A program made the translations under genes and the position numbers. The notes under the pieces are model-generated. The model was given only the letters and a program-made list of their open reading frames with translations, searched no databases and was not told the DNA's origin. This document shows, one piece after another, positions 35,553 to 44,942 of a stretch of 64,000 bases of DNA; the stretch's first letter is position 1, and every line of letters begins with the position of its first letter. Source of the DNA: CAIWHR01 sp963846855. GTDB lineage: Bacteria > Pseudomonadota > Gammaproteobacteria > Burkholderiales > Casimicrobiaceae. Location of the stretch: positions 1,178,001 through 1,242,000 of the forward strand of contig CAWJXK010000008.1 of assembly GCA_963846855.1 (NCBI GenBank), written 5' to 3'.

Positions 35553-36218
35553 TCAGATTTTCGCGAACTTCGCCGGATCCGAAAGAATTCCCCAGATCGC
35601 CTCGCGCGAGGCCGCGATCGCCGTGGCCAGCGCCTGGTCGCTGTCCTGCAGAAGCGAGAGCACTTTGAGCACCAGGAGATCATAGGATCGCCTGAGATCG
35701 GCCAGTTCGATCTTGAGCTTTCCCTGGTAGAAGGCCCGGAACTGATTCAGCAGGTCATCGACCTGATTCTTGAGCGTGATCTTGGTCAGGACGCCGATGG
35801 CCTTGGTGTCCTTGAGCCGCTGCTCCAGTGATGACAGGTCGAGCGGCGGCGGTTTCGGCTTTGCGACCTCAGGTGGAGCGCTTTCCTTCTTCGTGGGCTG
35901 CGCCGCGGGAGCGGGGGACGCCGGCGCTTTCGCGGGCGCCTTTGCGGCGGGCGGGGCGGTCTGTCCCGTGGAAGCAGCCGCCGATGGCGTGGCCGAATTG
36001 CTCGCCGGTCCCCCCTTGGCGATTCCAGGTTGGATTGCGCTGGTCGCGGGCGGCGCGCTCGGAAGCGGGGGCGGCGTGACCACGGGGGCCAGGACTTCTG
36101 TCCCCGGTTGCGGCGCGCGGCTCTGGGATGCGGTGTCGGATGGCTGGGTTCCAGGCCGTGCGCAGCCCGATATCAGGAGCGCGAAGACAAGCCCGACGAC
36201 GCCCGCTGGGTACGTCAT
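35553..36218 (-). CDS. Pro/Ala-rich lipoprotein with coiled helical C-terminus
   Basis: I start it at ATG 36218, because it gives a compact lipoprotein signal (GLVFALLISGC); ATG 36257 is the alternative. After Cys19 comes a Pro/Ala-rich linker of about 110 residues. A helical domain follows (DTKAIGVLTKITLKNQVDD through SLLQDSDQALATAIAASREA), ending in SDPAKFAKI. The linker could reach through peptidoglycan. No family is known. The gene follows the small secreted protein gene by 18 bases on its 3' side. Confidence 0.65.
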   Translation of the reverse strand: MTYPAGVVGLVFALLISGCARPGTQPSDTASQSRAPQPGTEVLAPVVTPPPLPSAPPATSAIQPGIAKGGPASNSATPSAAASTGQTAPPAAKAPAKAPASPAPAAQPTKKESAPPEVAKPKPPPLDLSSLEQRLKDTKAIGVLTKITLKNQVDDLLNQFRAFYQGKLKIELADLRRSYDLLVLKVLSLLQDSDQALATAIAASREAIWGILSDPAKFAKI

Positions 36219-36312
36219 CGGTTCGTCGGAACGAACCTCAACAACGCTGTCACTCATGCATCAATCCGGATCTGTCAGTCAGCTCACCATTCTACCCATG
36301 ACGGCGTCGTCG

Positions 36313-36639
36313 TCACGCCTGCCAGACGCCGTACCCGGATTCACGCAGATCGATCGCCAACTCCACTTCCATGTCGCGCGCGGCATCGTAGGGCATCGGG
36401 TTGTAGAGCTCATAGAGGTCAGGCAACAGTCGCAATCCGAATTGCTTGGCATATCGATTGGACTGAATGCCCGCCTTGTGCTTGTCGAAGCGCACATCGG
36501 GATCCAATCCGGTCATGCCGACGTAAACACATGGCTTCCCGTTGACGTAATCCGGGTTGGCTCGCTTGAATCGGCTTTCGTAAAGAACGTCTTTCGACAA
36601 TTCGATCACGTAGACGTGATAGTGGCTGCGGCGTCCCAT
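36313..36639 (-). CDS. GIY-YIG nuclease-like small protein (108 aa)
   Basis: The protein opens HYHVYVIELS and has KPCVYVGMTGLDPDVRFDKH, a good fit to the GIY-YIG pattern (first strand VYVI, second strand VYVGMTG, then Arg and His). The Glu near residue 91 (DMEVELAIDL) may complete the site. GIY-YIG enzymes cut DNA in repair, restriction and homing. Relatives as short as this one are common but uncharacterised. It lies 52 bases after the papain/hydrolase gene, on the same strand. Confidence 0.65.
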   Translation of the reverse strand: MGRRSHYHVYVIELSKDVLYESRFKRANPDYVNGKPCVYVGMTGLDPDVRFDKHKAGIQSNRYAKQFGLRLLPDLYELYNPMPYDAARDMEVELAIDLRESGYGVWQA

Positions 36640-36691
36640 GGTTGCGCGAAGATGAGTGCACGTGCGGTTCGATTGCGAACTCCGGGCCCGC

Positions 36692-38635
36692 TCACGGCGC
36701 GGGAATCGGCTTGCCCCGAATGTGCGCGAGCACCGAGGCCTGCGTCCTGCCGTCGTCATCGATGTTGCCGTGCTGCGTTGCGCCGGTGGCGGGCGACGAG
36801 GGCGCGACACGGTACTGGAGACGGGGCAGATTGCGCGGCGCAACCGTCGTGTCGAAGAATTTTGCCATGCCGAGGACGGCCACGCCGGCCTCTTCCTCGA
36901 GCGCATTGGATATGAGGTAGAGCAGCGAGCGCCTGTATCCCAGCAGCAGGCGCATCGCGCCGCCCTCGGCCCGCTCGAGGTCATCCTGCAACTCGAATTG
37001 CGCATAGCGTCCGAGCCTGCCCGAGAGCAGGTGCGGCTGGATCCGCGAATCGAAGAGCTCGACGGTGGCCGCCGGCGCAAGGAAGCTGGCCGACGCGATG
37101 TTCCACCCCTGCGTGACGAGCCAATCCGCAAGATAGGCGTGGACGATCGCTCCGGCCGAATGCCCTATCAGGTGCAGGCGGATCGTGTCCTTTTGCGGAG
37201 CCAGCAGCTCCATCAATTGCATGCCGCCGCCGCGGCCCGCGGTGTTGTAGGTGATGAGGCGACCCTTGTCCTTCATGTCCTGCCAGACGCTCCTGCCGAC
37301 GACGCGCACGATGCCCTCGACGCGATCGCTCCAGGCGTCGTCGAGCATGGTGACGAGACCTCCGGTCGGGATGTCGCCGCGATTCCGGAGCTCGTTCTGC
37401 ACCCGGTCGCTCAGGATCGACATGAGGTCCGATTCCCAGACGAGGTAGATCGGAAACACCTTGGCGTCCGTGAGGAGCTTCACCCATTCCTGCGCGGACT
37501 CGCCCGCCCCCTGTTCGTCGACGAGCCCGCCGTGCGCGTAGATCGCAACGTCGATCGGCGCTCCCGAAGGAATGTTCCACTCGTCGCGTTTTGCCGGCAG
37601 CAGGTGATTGGCCAGCTCCTCGAGATCCTGATAGGTCGTGTGAAATTCGCCGGCCGGCGAGAGCTCGCCGTTGCGGCCGGTATTGACGACATAGGGCGAC
37701 AGCGCGTGCAGATCGAGCAGCGTGCTGCCCGATGCGCCGAACCGGGTGGCGGAAACGCGGGCGCGGCCGGTCGCCTGCGCTTCGTGGCGGCGCGTGACGA
37801 CGCCAAGCTGCGCGACCCAGCAGTCGTAGCCGTGCTTGATCCAATCCTCGTAGGTGAGGATCGCGAGACCCTGCGTGCCCCAGCCATTGCCCCACGAGTT
37901 CTGCACGATGAAACCGTCCTCGTCGTAGCCGACGAGGGCGAACGCGTGGCCGTCGTTTGGGTTGGCCTTCCACGGATACGGGATCGTCCAGATTCCATTG
38001 GGCACGGCCTTCCTTCCGCCCTTGCGCGTGAACCCATCGTCCCAGCCAGCGTGCGCGAGCGCGCTCGCAATCAGCACGCCGGTTTCGTTGAGGGCGACCT
38101 GCATGTCGACCACGGAGCGCGAATCGACACGGTAGTACGCGCCGAGCGGACGGCGGACGGCGTCGTCCCACCAATCAGGCGCGCCCGTGGGACCCGGCTC
38201 TGCGAGTTTCGGCCAGAGCGGCTGCTCGCACACGCCATGCTTGAACCATCCCTTCAGCGCGCCCCGCAGCGAAGACCCGCCGTCCGGCGCCTCGCCGCGC
38301 AATTCGTCGTAACGGCGCGCCATGCCGTAGAGCATGAACGGCGAGACGGGATCGGCGGGCGCCGCATCGCGCCGCGACGTCAGCACGTGCACGACGGTCG
38401 CCAGCGCGAAGCCCGTGCACGCGCTGGTGTCGCCTTGATTGAGCCGCGGACGATGGGTGGCAGGAGGAGCGGGCAGGCGCGGCCGCGGCGCGAAGGCGAC
38501 CGCGGGTCGATACGGACGGTCGCGGAAATCGACGCTGTCGGGAACGACGTTGCGCAGGATTCGGCCCGCGCCCGACGGCCTGGTGGCGGCGCGCTGCTTC
38601 TTTGCCGGGGCCCGGCGTGAGATCGGCGGCGCCAT
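36692..38635 (-). CDS. Papain-like (C1) protease fused to an alpha/beta-hydrolase-like domain
   Basis: This 647-residue protein starts at ATG 38635 behind GGAGGT. Residues about 30-280 are a C1A peptidase: oxyanion Gln67 and nucleophile Cys73 in NQGDTSACTGFALA, His230 in NDGHAFALVGYDE, and Asn246 in QNSWGNGWG. Residues about 355-600 resemble a lipase-type alpha/beta-hydrolase, with IYAHGG (366-370) and a GHSAG nucleophile elbow (491-495). No signal peptide is seen. The pairing is unusual. It could be a processing enzyme, a secreted effector or a defence effector. All catalytic residues expected of the protease half are present. Confidence 0.75.
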   Translation of the reverse strand: MAPPISRRAPAKKQRAATRPSGAGRILRNVVPDSVDFRDRPYRPAVAFAPRPRLPAPPATHRPRLNQGDTSACTGFALATVVHVLTSRRDAAPADPVSPFMLYGMARRYDELRGEAPDGGSSLRGALKGWFKHGVCEQPLWPKLAEPGPTGAPDWWDDAVRRPLGAYYRVDSRSVVDMQVALNETGVLIASALAHAGWDDGFTRKGGRKAVPNGIWTIPYPWKANPNDGHAFALVGYDEDGFIVQNSWGNGWGTQGLAILTYEDWIKHGYDCWVAQLGVVTRRHEAQATGRARVSATRFGASGSTLLDLHALSPYVVNTGRNGELSPAGEFHTTYQDLEELANHLLPAKRDEWNIPSGAPIDVAIYAHGGLVDEQGAGESAQEWVKLLTDAKVFPIYLVWESDLMSILSDRVQNELRNRGDIPTGGLVTMLDDAWSDRVEGIVRVVGRSVWQDMKDKGRLITYNTAGRGGGMQLMELLAPQKDTIRLHLIGHSAGAIVHAYLADWLVTQGWNIASASFLAPAATVELFDSRIQPHLLSGRLGRYAQFELQDDLERAEGGAMRLLLGYRRSLLYLISNALEEEAGVAVLGMAKFFDTTVAPRNLPRLQYRVAPSSPATGATQHGNIDDDGRTQASVLAHIRGKPIPAP

Positions 38636-38751
38636 GAAGACCTCCAATGCGTGGACGGCGATGGTGCAGTATAGGCGCGGTCTCCGGCGCAGGGCTACGC
38701 GCGGCGCGGCCTTGGCGAGGCGTTGCCCGGCTCCAACACTTCGCCGTTCCC

Positions 38752-38950
38752 CTGCTCATTGCTCACAGCGCCGATTCGCACCGTTCGCATCCCCATGCCT
38801 GCGGCATGGGCCACTGCGCATCGCTCACAGCGCCGCCTCCTTGTTCCCGACGCGCAGTGCAACGGTCGCGCGTCGGCGGCCAGCGCTGATTCGCACCATT
38901 CGCATCCCCATGCCTGCGGCATGGGGCCCCTGCTCATTGCTCACAACGCT
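38752..38950. repeat. REP-like palindromes with flanking direct repeats
   Basis: A unit containing GATTCGCACC, TTCGCATCCCC and the palindrome CCCATGCCTGCGGCATGGG occurs at 38773-38810 and again at 38888-38926. Both are bracketed by CTGCTCATTGCTCACA (38752 onward and 38929 onward). The last block includes the stop codon of the dehydrogenase gene. The hairpins may end transcription or bind a repressor or nucleoid protein. No gene is seen here. Confidence 0.7.
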
Positions 38951-39708
38951 ACACTCATCCCTCCATCGATGAAGAGCAGCTGGCCCGTCATGTAGTTGGC
39001 AGCCGGCGATGCGAGGAACACCGCGAGTCCGGAGATCTCGTCGGGCTGCCCCCAGCGCCCGGCCGGCGTGCGCTTCCTTACCCATGCGTCGAACTCCGCG
39101 TTGTCGATCAGCGCGCGGTTCATCTCGGTCGCGAAATAGCCCGGCGCGATCGCGTTGACCTGGATGTTGCTGGGCGCGAGCTCGACCGCCATGCCGCGCG
39201 TCAGCTGGCGCACACCGCCCTTCGCGGCGGTGTAGGGCACTACCGTCGGACGCGCGAGCTCGCTCATCAGCGACGCGATGTGGATGATCTTGCCGCTCTT
39301 GCGCGCGATCATTCCCGGCAGCACCGCCTGCGAGACGAGGTAGGGCGCGGTCAGGTTGGTCGCGATGACCTCGTCCCATTCCGACTGCGGGAAATCGACG
39401 AGCGCGTGGCGGCGCTGGATGCCGGCGTTGTTGACGAGGATGTCGAGGTGGCCGTACGACTCGACGATGCCGTCGACGCCGCGCTTGATTCCGGCGGCGT
39501 CGGTGACGTCGAACACGGTGATCGACGCGGCGTGGCCGAGGTCGACCAGCTTCTTCGCCGCGGCGGCGAGCTCCTCGGGCCGGCGCCCGTTGAGGACGAC
39601 CGTCGCGCCGGCCTGCGCGAGACCCTTGGCGATGGCGAAGCCGAGACCGCGATACGCGCCCGTGACGAGCGCGACTTTTCCGCTGAGGTCGAATGGATGG
39701 GCTGGCAT
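38941..39708 (-). CDS. SDR family oxidoreductase (gluconate 5-dehydrogenase-like)
   Basis: This 255-residue Rossmann enzyme has the short-chain dehydrogenase motifs: TGAYRGLG (NAD(P) binding), DILVNNAGIQ, and the Ser-Tyr-Lys catalytic set in IASLMSE, VPYTAAKGG. The nearest types are gluconate 5-dehydrogenase and KduD. The end (GQLLFIDGGMSVAL) is standard. The stop lies inside a repeat block. Substrate is unknown. Confidence 0.85.
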   Translation of the reverse strand: MPAHPFDLSGKVALVTGAYRGLGFAIAKGLAQAGATVVLNGRRPEELAAAAKKLVDLGHAASITVFDVTDAAGIKRGVDGIVESYGHLDILVNNAGIQRRHALVDFPQSEWDEVIATNLTAPYLVSQAVLPGMIARKSGKIIHIASLMSELARPTVVPYTAAKGGVRQLTRGMAVELAPSNIQVNAIAPGYFATEMNRALIDNAEFDAWVRKRTPAGRWGQPDEISGLAVFLASPAANYMTGQLLFIDGGMSVAL

Positions 39709-39745
39709 CGGCGACTCCTGATGATGAGGCGATGATAGCGCGGCG

Positions 39746-42313
39746 TCAGGACGCGTTCGCGGCTTCCTCGAGCGCGGCGACCATGCGTGCCACGCGGGCG
39801 TCGAGCGCCTCGGTCGAGAGCTCCTCCTTGAACATCTCGACCAGCAGCGGAAATGCGAACGGCGTCGGCCGCGCGGGATTGGTGAGACGCGCGCGCTGTC
39901 CGCGCAGCCGTTTCAGCGCGGCGTCGATGCGCGGCGCCTCGAGCTGGCGCTCCAGCACCTCGCGCACCGCCTGCGCCAGCAGCAGGTTGTCCGGATCGTA
40001 TTCGGCGAAGACGCCGTAGAGCAGCGCGGAGGACGCCTGCAACTGGCGCGCCGGATTGGGCTCGCCGGGATAGCCCTGGAAGATGAGCCCGGCGACGCGC
40101 GCGATCTCGCGGAACTGGCGGCGGCCGAGCTCCGCGGCGTTGATCCCCGCGAGGATGTCGGCCTCGACGCCGGGAGCTGCGAGGAGGCGCCCGAGCTCGC
40201 CGAGCGACAGGGGAACGGGCTCGCGCGACACGAGGCCGAATCCGTAATCGTTGGCGGTGAGGCTGAACGTGCGCGGCACGTCGCGCGAAAGCCGGTACGA
40301 GAACAGCGTCGCGAGTCCGAAGTGCGCGAGGCGGCCCTCGAACGGATAGAAGAAGAGACCATGCCCTTCGCGCGTCGCGATGCGCTCGATCAGCCACTCG
40401 CCCTCGCCGGGAAGATCCGACCAGCGCCGCTGCAATTCGAGCAGCGGCCGGACGAGCTTCATCTCGGGCGAGGCGAATTCGCCGCGCCTGGCGCTCGCGA
40501 TGAGCGCGCGGGTGGCCTCGGCCAGCTTGGTCGACAGCGCCATCTTGGCGCCCATCCAGCGCGGCACCAGCGCGGAGTGACGAGGCGCCGGGGTGACCCA
40601 GGCGGTGAACTCGCGCACGCGCACGAGCTCGAGCACGCGTCCCGCGAAGACGAAGCAATCGCCGGGCGCGAGGCGGGCGATGAAGCCTTCCTCGACGTGA
40701 CCCAGCGCCGCGCCGTTGCGAAAGCGCACGGTGATGCTCGCCTCGGAGACGATCGTGCCGATGCCGATCCGGTGCCGCCGCGCGATGCGCGCGTCGGGCA
40801 CGGTGGCCACACCGGCCTCGTCGATGACGACGCGCCGGTATTCCGGATACGCGTTGAGGCTTGCCCCGCCGTGCACGACGAAGTCGAGCGCGAACTGCCA
40901 TTCGTCGTCGGTCAGCGCCGCGTACGCGCGTGTGCCCCGCACTTCGTCGCGCAGCGCTTCCGGCACGAATCCGCCTCCCAACGCGCACGTGACGAGGTGC
41001 TGGATGAGGACGTCCTGCGGTGCGCCGAGCGGCAGCCGGCCTTCGATCGCGCGCGCGGCGGCCGCTTCACGCGCAGCGGCGGCCTCGATAAGCTCCAGCG
41101 CTTGCGTCGGCACGACCGTGACGCGCGAGGTTTCGCCGGGACGATGGCCACTGCGGCCCGCGCGCTGCAGCAGCCGGGCGACGCCTTTCGGGCTGCCGAT
41201 CTGCAGCACCTGGTCGACCGGCGCGAAGTCGACGCCGAGATCGAGGCTCGACGTGCAGACGACAGCGCGCAGCCGCCCGTGGCGCAGCGCATCCTCGACC
41301 CAGTCGCGCACCTCGCGCTCGAGCGAGCCGTGATGGAGCGCGATGCGTCCCGCCCAGTCGGGACGCGCCCCGAGGATCGCCTGGTACCAGATCTCGGTCG
41401 TCGAGCGGACGTTGGTGAACACGAGCGTTGAGCGCGCGCGATCGATCGCGCGGACGACGTCGGGCAGGAGCTTGAGGCCGATGTGGCCGGCCCACGGAAA
41501 GCGCTCGATCGTCTTCGGCAGCATGCTGTCGATGACGATCGCCTTGGTGTCGGCGCCCCGGACGATGCGCGCCCGCGTCGTGTTGCCGACGCCGACGAGG
41601 CATTCGAGCGCGTCGTCGAGATTCGCGAGCGTCGCGGACAGTGCCCACGTCAGGAGCCCGGGACGCGCACCGCGCAGGCGCGCGAGTGCCAGCTCGGTTT
41701 GCACGCCGCGCTTGGATGACAGGAGCTCGTGCCACTCGTCGACGACGATCGCCGCGAGGCCCGCAAAGCGCTCGCGCCAGTCGGCGCGCGCAAGGAACAG
41801 CGTGAGGCTCTCCGGCGTGGTGACGAGAACCGTCGGCAGCCGCTTGCTCTGCTTCGCGCGGGCGCCGGCGGCGGTGTCGCCGGTGCGCACGTCGACGGTC
41901 CAGTGCGGGCGCAGCGCAGCCGCTGCGGAAGTCAGCGCGAGGCCCGTGTCCGCGGCGAGCGCGCGCAGCGGCGTGATCCACAGCAGCGTGAGGGGCGGCG
42001 GCGCGTCGGCGCGGCCTTGCGGACCGAGGAGGAGCGGACCAACCGCGGCCGCCAGCGTCTTGCCCATTCCGGTGGGCGCGTGCAGCAGCCCGGACTCGCC
42101 GCGCGCACAGGCGCTCCACACCTCTTCCTGGAACGGAAACGGCGTCATCCCGCGCGCGGCGAACCACGCGCGCGCGGCGGCGTACGAATCGCCGTCGGTG
42201 TTCGCCGGTCGCGGCGAATCGGGTCGTCGGAGCGTCGTCGAGGAGGTGCAGCAAGGCGGCCAAGGCCACAGTCTATTGCATGACCCGGCCCGCCGCGCGC
42301 CTTCGCGCGGCAA
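39746..42313 (-). CDS. Lhr-like DEXH helicase (ligase-associated DNA damage response type)
   Basis: This large helicase (855 residues from TTG 42313; the true start may be some 50 residues further in) has motif I APTGMGKT, motif II VVDEWHE, motif III ALSATLANL, and motif VI QRAGRSGHR. It also has the long Lhr C-terminal region (winged helix and beta-barrel). This is the bacterial Lhr-core type found with PdeM (present at 22.8 kb) and an ATP-dependent ligase. It is probably a 3'-5' translocase in DNA repair. Confidence 0.88.
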   Translation of the reverse strand: MPREGARRAGSCNRLWPWPPCCTSSTTLRRPDSPRPANTDGDSYAAARAWFAARGMTPFPFQEEVWSACARGESGLLHAPTGMGKTLAAAVGPLLLGPQGRADAPPPLTLLWITPLRALAADTGLALTSAAAALRPHWTVDVRTGDTAAGARAKQSKRLPTVLVTTPESLTLFLARADWRERFAGLAAIVVDEWHELLSSKRGVQTELALARLRGARPGLLTWALSATLANLDDALECLVGVGNTTRARIVRGADTKAIVIDSMLPKTIERFPWAGHIGLKLLPDVVRAIDRARSTLVFTNVRSTTEIWYQAILGARPDWAGRIALHHGSLEREVRDWVEDALRHGRLRAVVCTSSLDLGVDFAPVDQVLQIGSPKGVARLLQRAGRSGHRPGETSRVTVVPTQALELIEAAAAREAAAARAIEGRLPLGAPQDVLIQHLVTCALGGGFVPEALRDEVRGTRAYAALTDDEWQFALDFVVHGGASLNAYPEYRRVVIDEAGVATVPDARIARRHRIGIGTIVSEASITVRFRNGAALGHVEEGFIARLAPGDCFVFAGRVLELVRVREFTAWVTPAPRHSALVPRWMGAKMALSTKLAEATRALIASARRGEFASPEMKLVRPLLELQRRWSDLPGEGEWLIERIATREGHGLFFYPFEGRLAHFGLATLFSYRLSRDVPRTFSLTANDYGFGLVSREPVPLSLGELGRLLAAPGVEADILAGINAAELGRRQFREIARVAGLIFQGYPGEPNPARQLQASSALLYGVFAEYDPDNLLLAQAVREVLERQLEAPRIDAALKRLRGQRARLTNPARPTPFAFPLLVEMFKEELSTEALDARVARMVAALEEAANAS

Positions 42314-42323
42314 CGCGATCGCG

Positions 42324-44915
42324 CTACTGGGAGTGGGGCAGGGCGTCGAGGATCTTCGCGAGCTCGCCGATGCCGGCGGGCTTCACGACGTGATGCTCGA
42401 AGCCCACTTCGGCGAGCCGGCGCCGGTCCTCGTCCTGGCAGTAGCCGGTGAACGCGACCAGCATCGTCCCGGCGAGCTCGGGCGATTCGCGAACCTTGCG
42501 CGCGACCTCGTAACCGTTCATCCCCGGCAGCCCGATGTCGAGAAACATCGCGTGCGGGCGATAATCGGCGGCGATCGACAGCGCCTCGGGTCCGTCGTAC
42601 GCCGTGCGAACGTCGTGCCCCATCATCTGGAACAGCGCGGCGAGCGTATTCGCGGAATCGCGGTTGTCGTCGACGACGAGCAGGCGATGCCGCGTCGGCG
42701 CGGGATCTTGCGCGGTATCGCCAGCGGGCTCGGGCGCGATGACCCGCTCCGCAAGCCGAAGCCGGACGACGAACTCGCTGCCCGCGTCCGGTCCGCCGCT
42801 CGAAGCCTCGACCGAGCCGCCATGGAGCTCGGCCAGCCGCTTCACCAGCGTGAGGCCGATGCCGAGCCCGCTCTCGGTGCGATCGAGCGACCGGTCACCC
42901 TGGACGAAGAGATCGAACACGCTCGGCAGGAGGTCCGGGGGAATGCCGATCCCGCTGTCGCGAACGCGCAACTCGGCCTTCCCGGATTCGCGCGCCACCG
43001 TGATCGTGATCCGGCCGCCGGGCGCCGTGTACTTGACGGCGTTGCTGACGAGGTTCTGCACGATCTGCGCGAGGCGTGTCGGGTCGGCGTCGACCGGCAC
43101 GGGCTGCGCCGCGAGTTGCAGGTCCACGACATGCTTGCGTGCGTCGATCGAGGGGCGGCACGATTCCACCGCACGCGCAACGGCCTCGCTGAGGTCGAGG
43201 CGCTCCTTCCTCAGCACGATCTTGCCCTGCGTGATTCGGCTTACGTCCAGCAAGTCGTCGACGATGCGCGCCAGGTGGGTGGTCTGCCGCTGTATGACAT
43301 TGCGCAGGCCGGCGTGCTCGGCATTCGGCGACCGGCGCATCAATTCGAGCGCATTGGCGATGCCGGCCAGGGGGTTGCGCAGTTCGTGCGCGAGCATCGC
43401 CAGGAATTCGCGCGTCTGCCGGTCCGTTTCCTGCAGAGCCTCGATGCGCCGCCGCACCGTCAGGTCGCGCGTGATCTTGGCGAATCCGCGCAGGTGGTGC
43501 AGGTCGTCATAGAGCGCGGTGATGACGACGTTCGCCCAGAACCGGCTCCCGTCCTTGCGCACGCGCCAGCCCTCGTCCTCGAAGCGGCCCTCGGCGCGCG
43601 CGACCTCGAGCTCGTGCGCGGGCCAGTTCCGCGCGATGTCCTCGGCGGTGTAGAACCGCGAGAAGTGCGTCCCGATGATCTCGGAGGCCGCGTACCCCTT
43701 GATGTGCTGCGCGCCGGCGCTCCAGCTCGCGACGTTGCCGTCGGGATCGAGGCTGAAGATGGCGTAGTCCTTGACGCCGTCAACCACGAGGCGGAACCGT
43801 TCCTCGTTCTGGCGCAGCGCGTCTTCGTAGCGGGTGCGCTGCTCGAGCTCCGCGCGGAGCGCCTGGTTGGCATTCTCGAGCCGCTGCGTGCGCTCCGCGA
43901 CGCGATGGGTGAGCCCCGCATTGGCGTCGCGCAGGTCCGCCATGGCCCGCTCGCGCTCGCGAATTATTGCCGCCAACATGAGCCCGGTGATCACCAGCGT
44001 GCACGCATAGGCCAGCAGCACCAGCAGCGCAATCTGAGACGGCGCCGCGCCCCACGGCCCGAGCCCTTTGAGCGTGAACCGGGCCGCGATCGCACAGATG
44101 ATGGCCGTCGCCGTGGTCACGCCGCGGGCGCCGAAGCGAATCGCCGCCCATATGACGAACGCTAAAGGCACGAAAGCGAGCGGGAACATCGTTCCCGGAA
44201 TGACCACATCGGCGAAGACCAGCAACGTGACGAGCGCCAGCGCCACCGCCAGCGCCGTAGCCTCGATCGCTTTCGGCCACGACCAGCGCGGCCATCCGGC
44301 CGCATGCCAACCCAGGATCAACGGCGTCACGACGATCATTCCGGCGGCATCGCCCTCCCACCATGTCCACGCGTTCAGGAGGACGTCGGACAGCACGAGC
44401 GCCTTGCCGAGCGCGATCGCGAAGACCCCGATGCCGGCGGCGATGGTCGCGCTGACCGCGATCGCTCCGGCGAATTTGATGACCTGCTCGCTGGTCTCGA
44501 GCCGCCCGCCGCCGGCGTAGCGCCGGAGAAGCTCCGTGCCGACGACGGCTTCGAGCGTGTTGCCGGTCGCGATCAGCGCGGCGACCAGCGGCGAGCCCGC
44601 GACCGCCAGATTGGCGAGCGCCGCGCCGAGCCAGACCCCGGGCCAGAGGCGCCTCCCCCCGAGCAGCAGCGCCGCGAGCGCGATGCCGGACGGCGGCCAG
44701 ACCGGTGTCGCGTAGCCGGGCGGGACGGCGAGCAGCAGCGAGGCCTCGGCCGCCACGAAGTAAATCAGCGCAAGCAGCCCCATGCGGCCGATTTCGGGGC
44801 CATTGCGCCAGAGGATCATCCGCAGTTCCACACGGCCATCCTGAGCGGGGTTGGGTTTCGGGGGCGCCGGCCTGTCAACGCCGCGATGATCGGCCGTTGT
44901 GTCGGGTGTGTCCAT
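42324..44915 (-). CDS. Hybrid sensor histidine kinase with MASE1, PAS and receiver domains
   Basis: This 863-residue protein begins with a MASE1 membrane sensor of eight or more helices (residues about 40-310; YATPVWPPSGIALAALL). A coiled coil, a PAS domain (VVDGVKDYAIFSLDPDGNV, 375-490), HisKA (phospho-His in MLAHELRNPLAG) and HATPase (SNAVKYTAPGG, DSGIGIPPD, GLGIGLTLVK) follow. The C-terminal receiver has its phospho-Asp in MFLDIGLPGMNG. It should autophosphorylate and relay internally. No partner gene is adjacent, and the signal is unknown. Confidence 0.92.
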   Translation of the reverse strand: MDTPDTTADHRGVDRPAPPKPNPAQDGRVELRMILWRNGPEIGRMGLLALIYFVAAEASLLLAVPPGYATPVWPPSGIALAALLLGGRRLWPGVWLGAALANLAVAGSPLVAALIATGNTLEAVVGTELLRRYAGGGRLETSEQVIKFAGAIAVSATIAAGIGVFAIALGKALVLSDVLLNAWTWWEGDAAGMIVVTPLILGWHAAGWPRWSWPKAIEATALAVALALVTLLVFADVVIPGTMFPLAFVPLAFVIWAAIRFGARGVTTATAIICAIAARFTLKGLGPWGAAPSQIALLVLLAYACTLVITGLMLAAIIRERERAMADLRDANAGLTHRVAERTQRLENANQALRAELEQRTRYEDALRQNEERFRLVVDGVKDYAIFSLDPDGNVASWSAGAQHIKGYAASEIIGTHFSRFYTAEDIARNWPAHELEVARAEGRFEDEGWRVRKDGSRFWANVVITALYDDLHHLRGFAKITRDLTVRRRIEALQETDRQTREFLAMLAHELRNPLAGIANALELMRRSPNAEHAGLRNVIQRQTTHLARIVDDLLDVSRITQGKIVLRKERLDLSEAVARAVESCRPSIDARKHVVDLQLAAQPVPVDADPTRLAQIVQNLVSNAVKYTAPGGRITITVARESGKAELRVRDSGIGIPPDLLPSVFDLFVQGDRSLDRTESGLGIGLTLVKRLAELHGGSVEASSGGPDAGSEFVVRLRLAERVIAPEPAGDTAQDPAPTRHRLLVVDDNRDSANTLAALFQMMGHDVRTAYDGPEALSIAADYRPHAMFLDIGLPGMNGYEVARKVRESPELAGTMLVAFTGYCQDEDRRRLAEVGFEHHVVKPAGIGELAKILDALPHSQ

Positions 44916-44942
44916 CCTGGGTGCCGCCTAGGCCCGGCGGCG

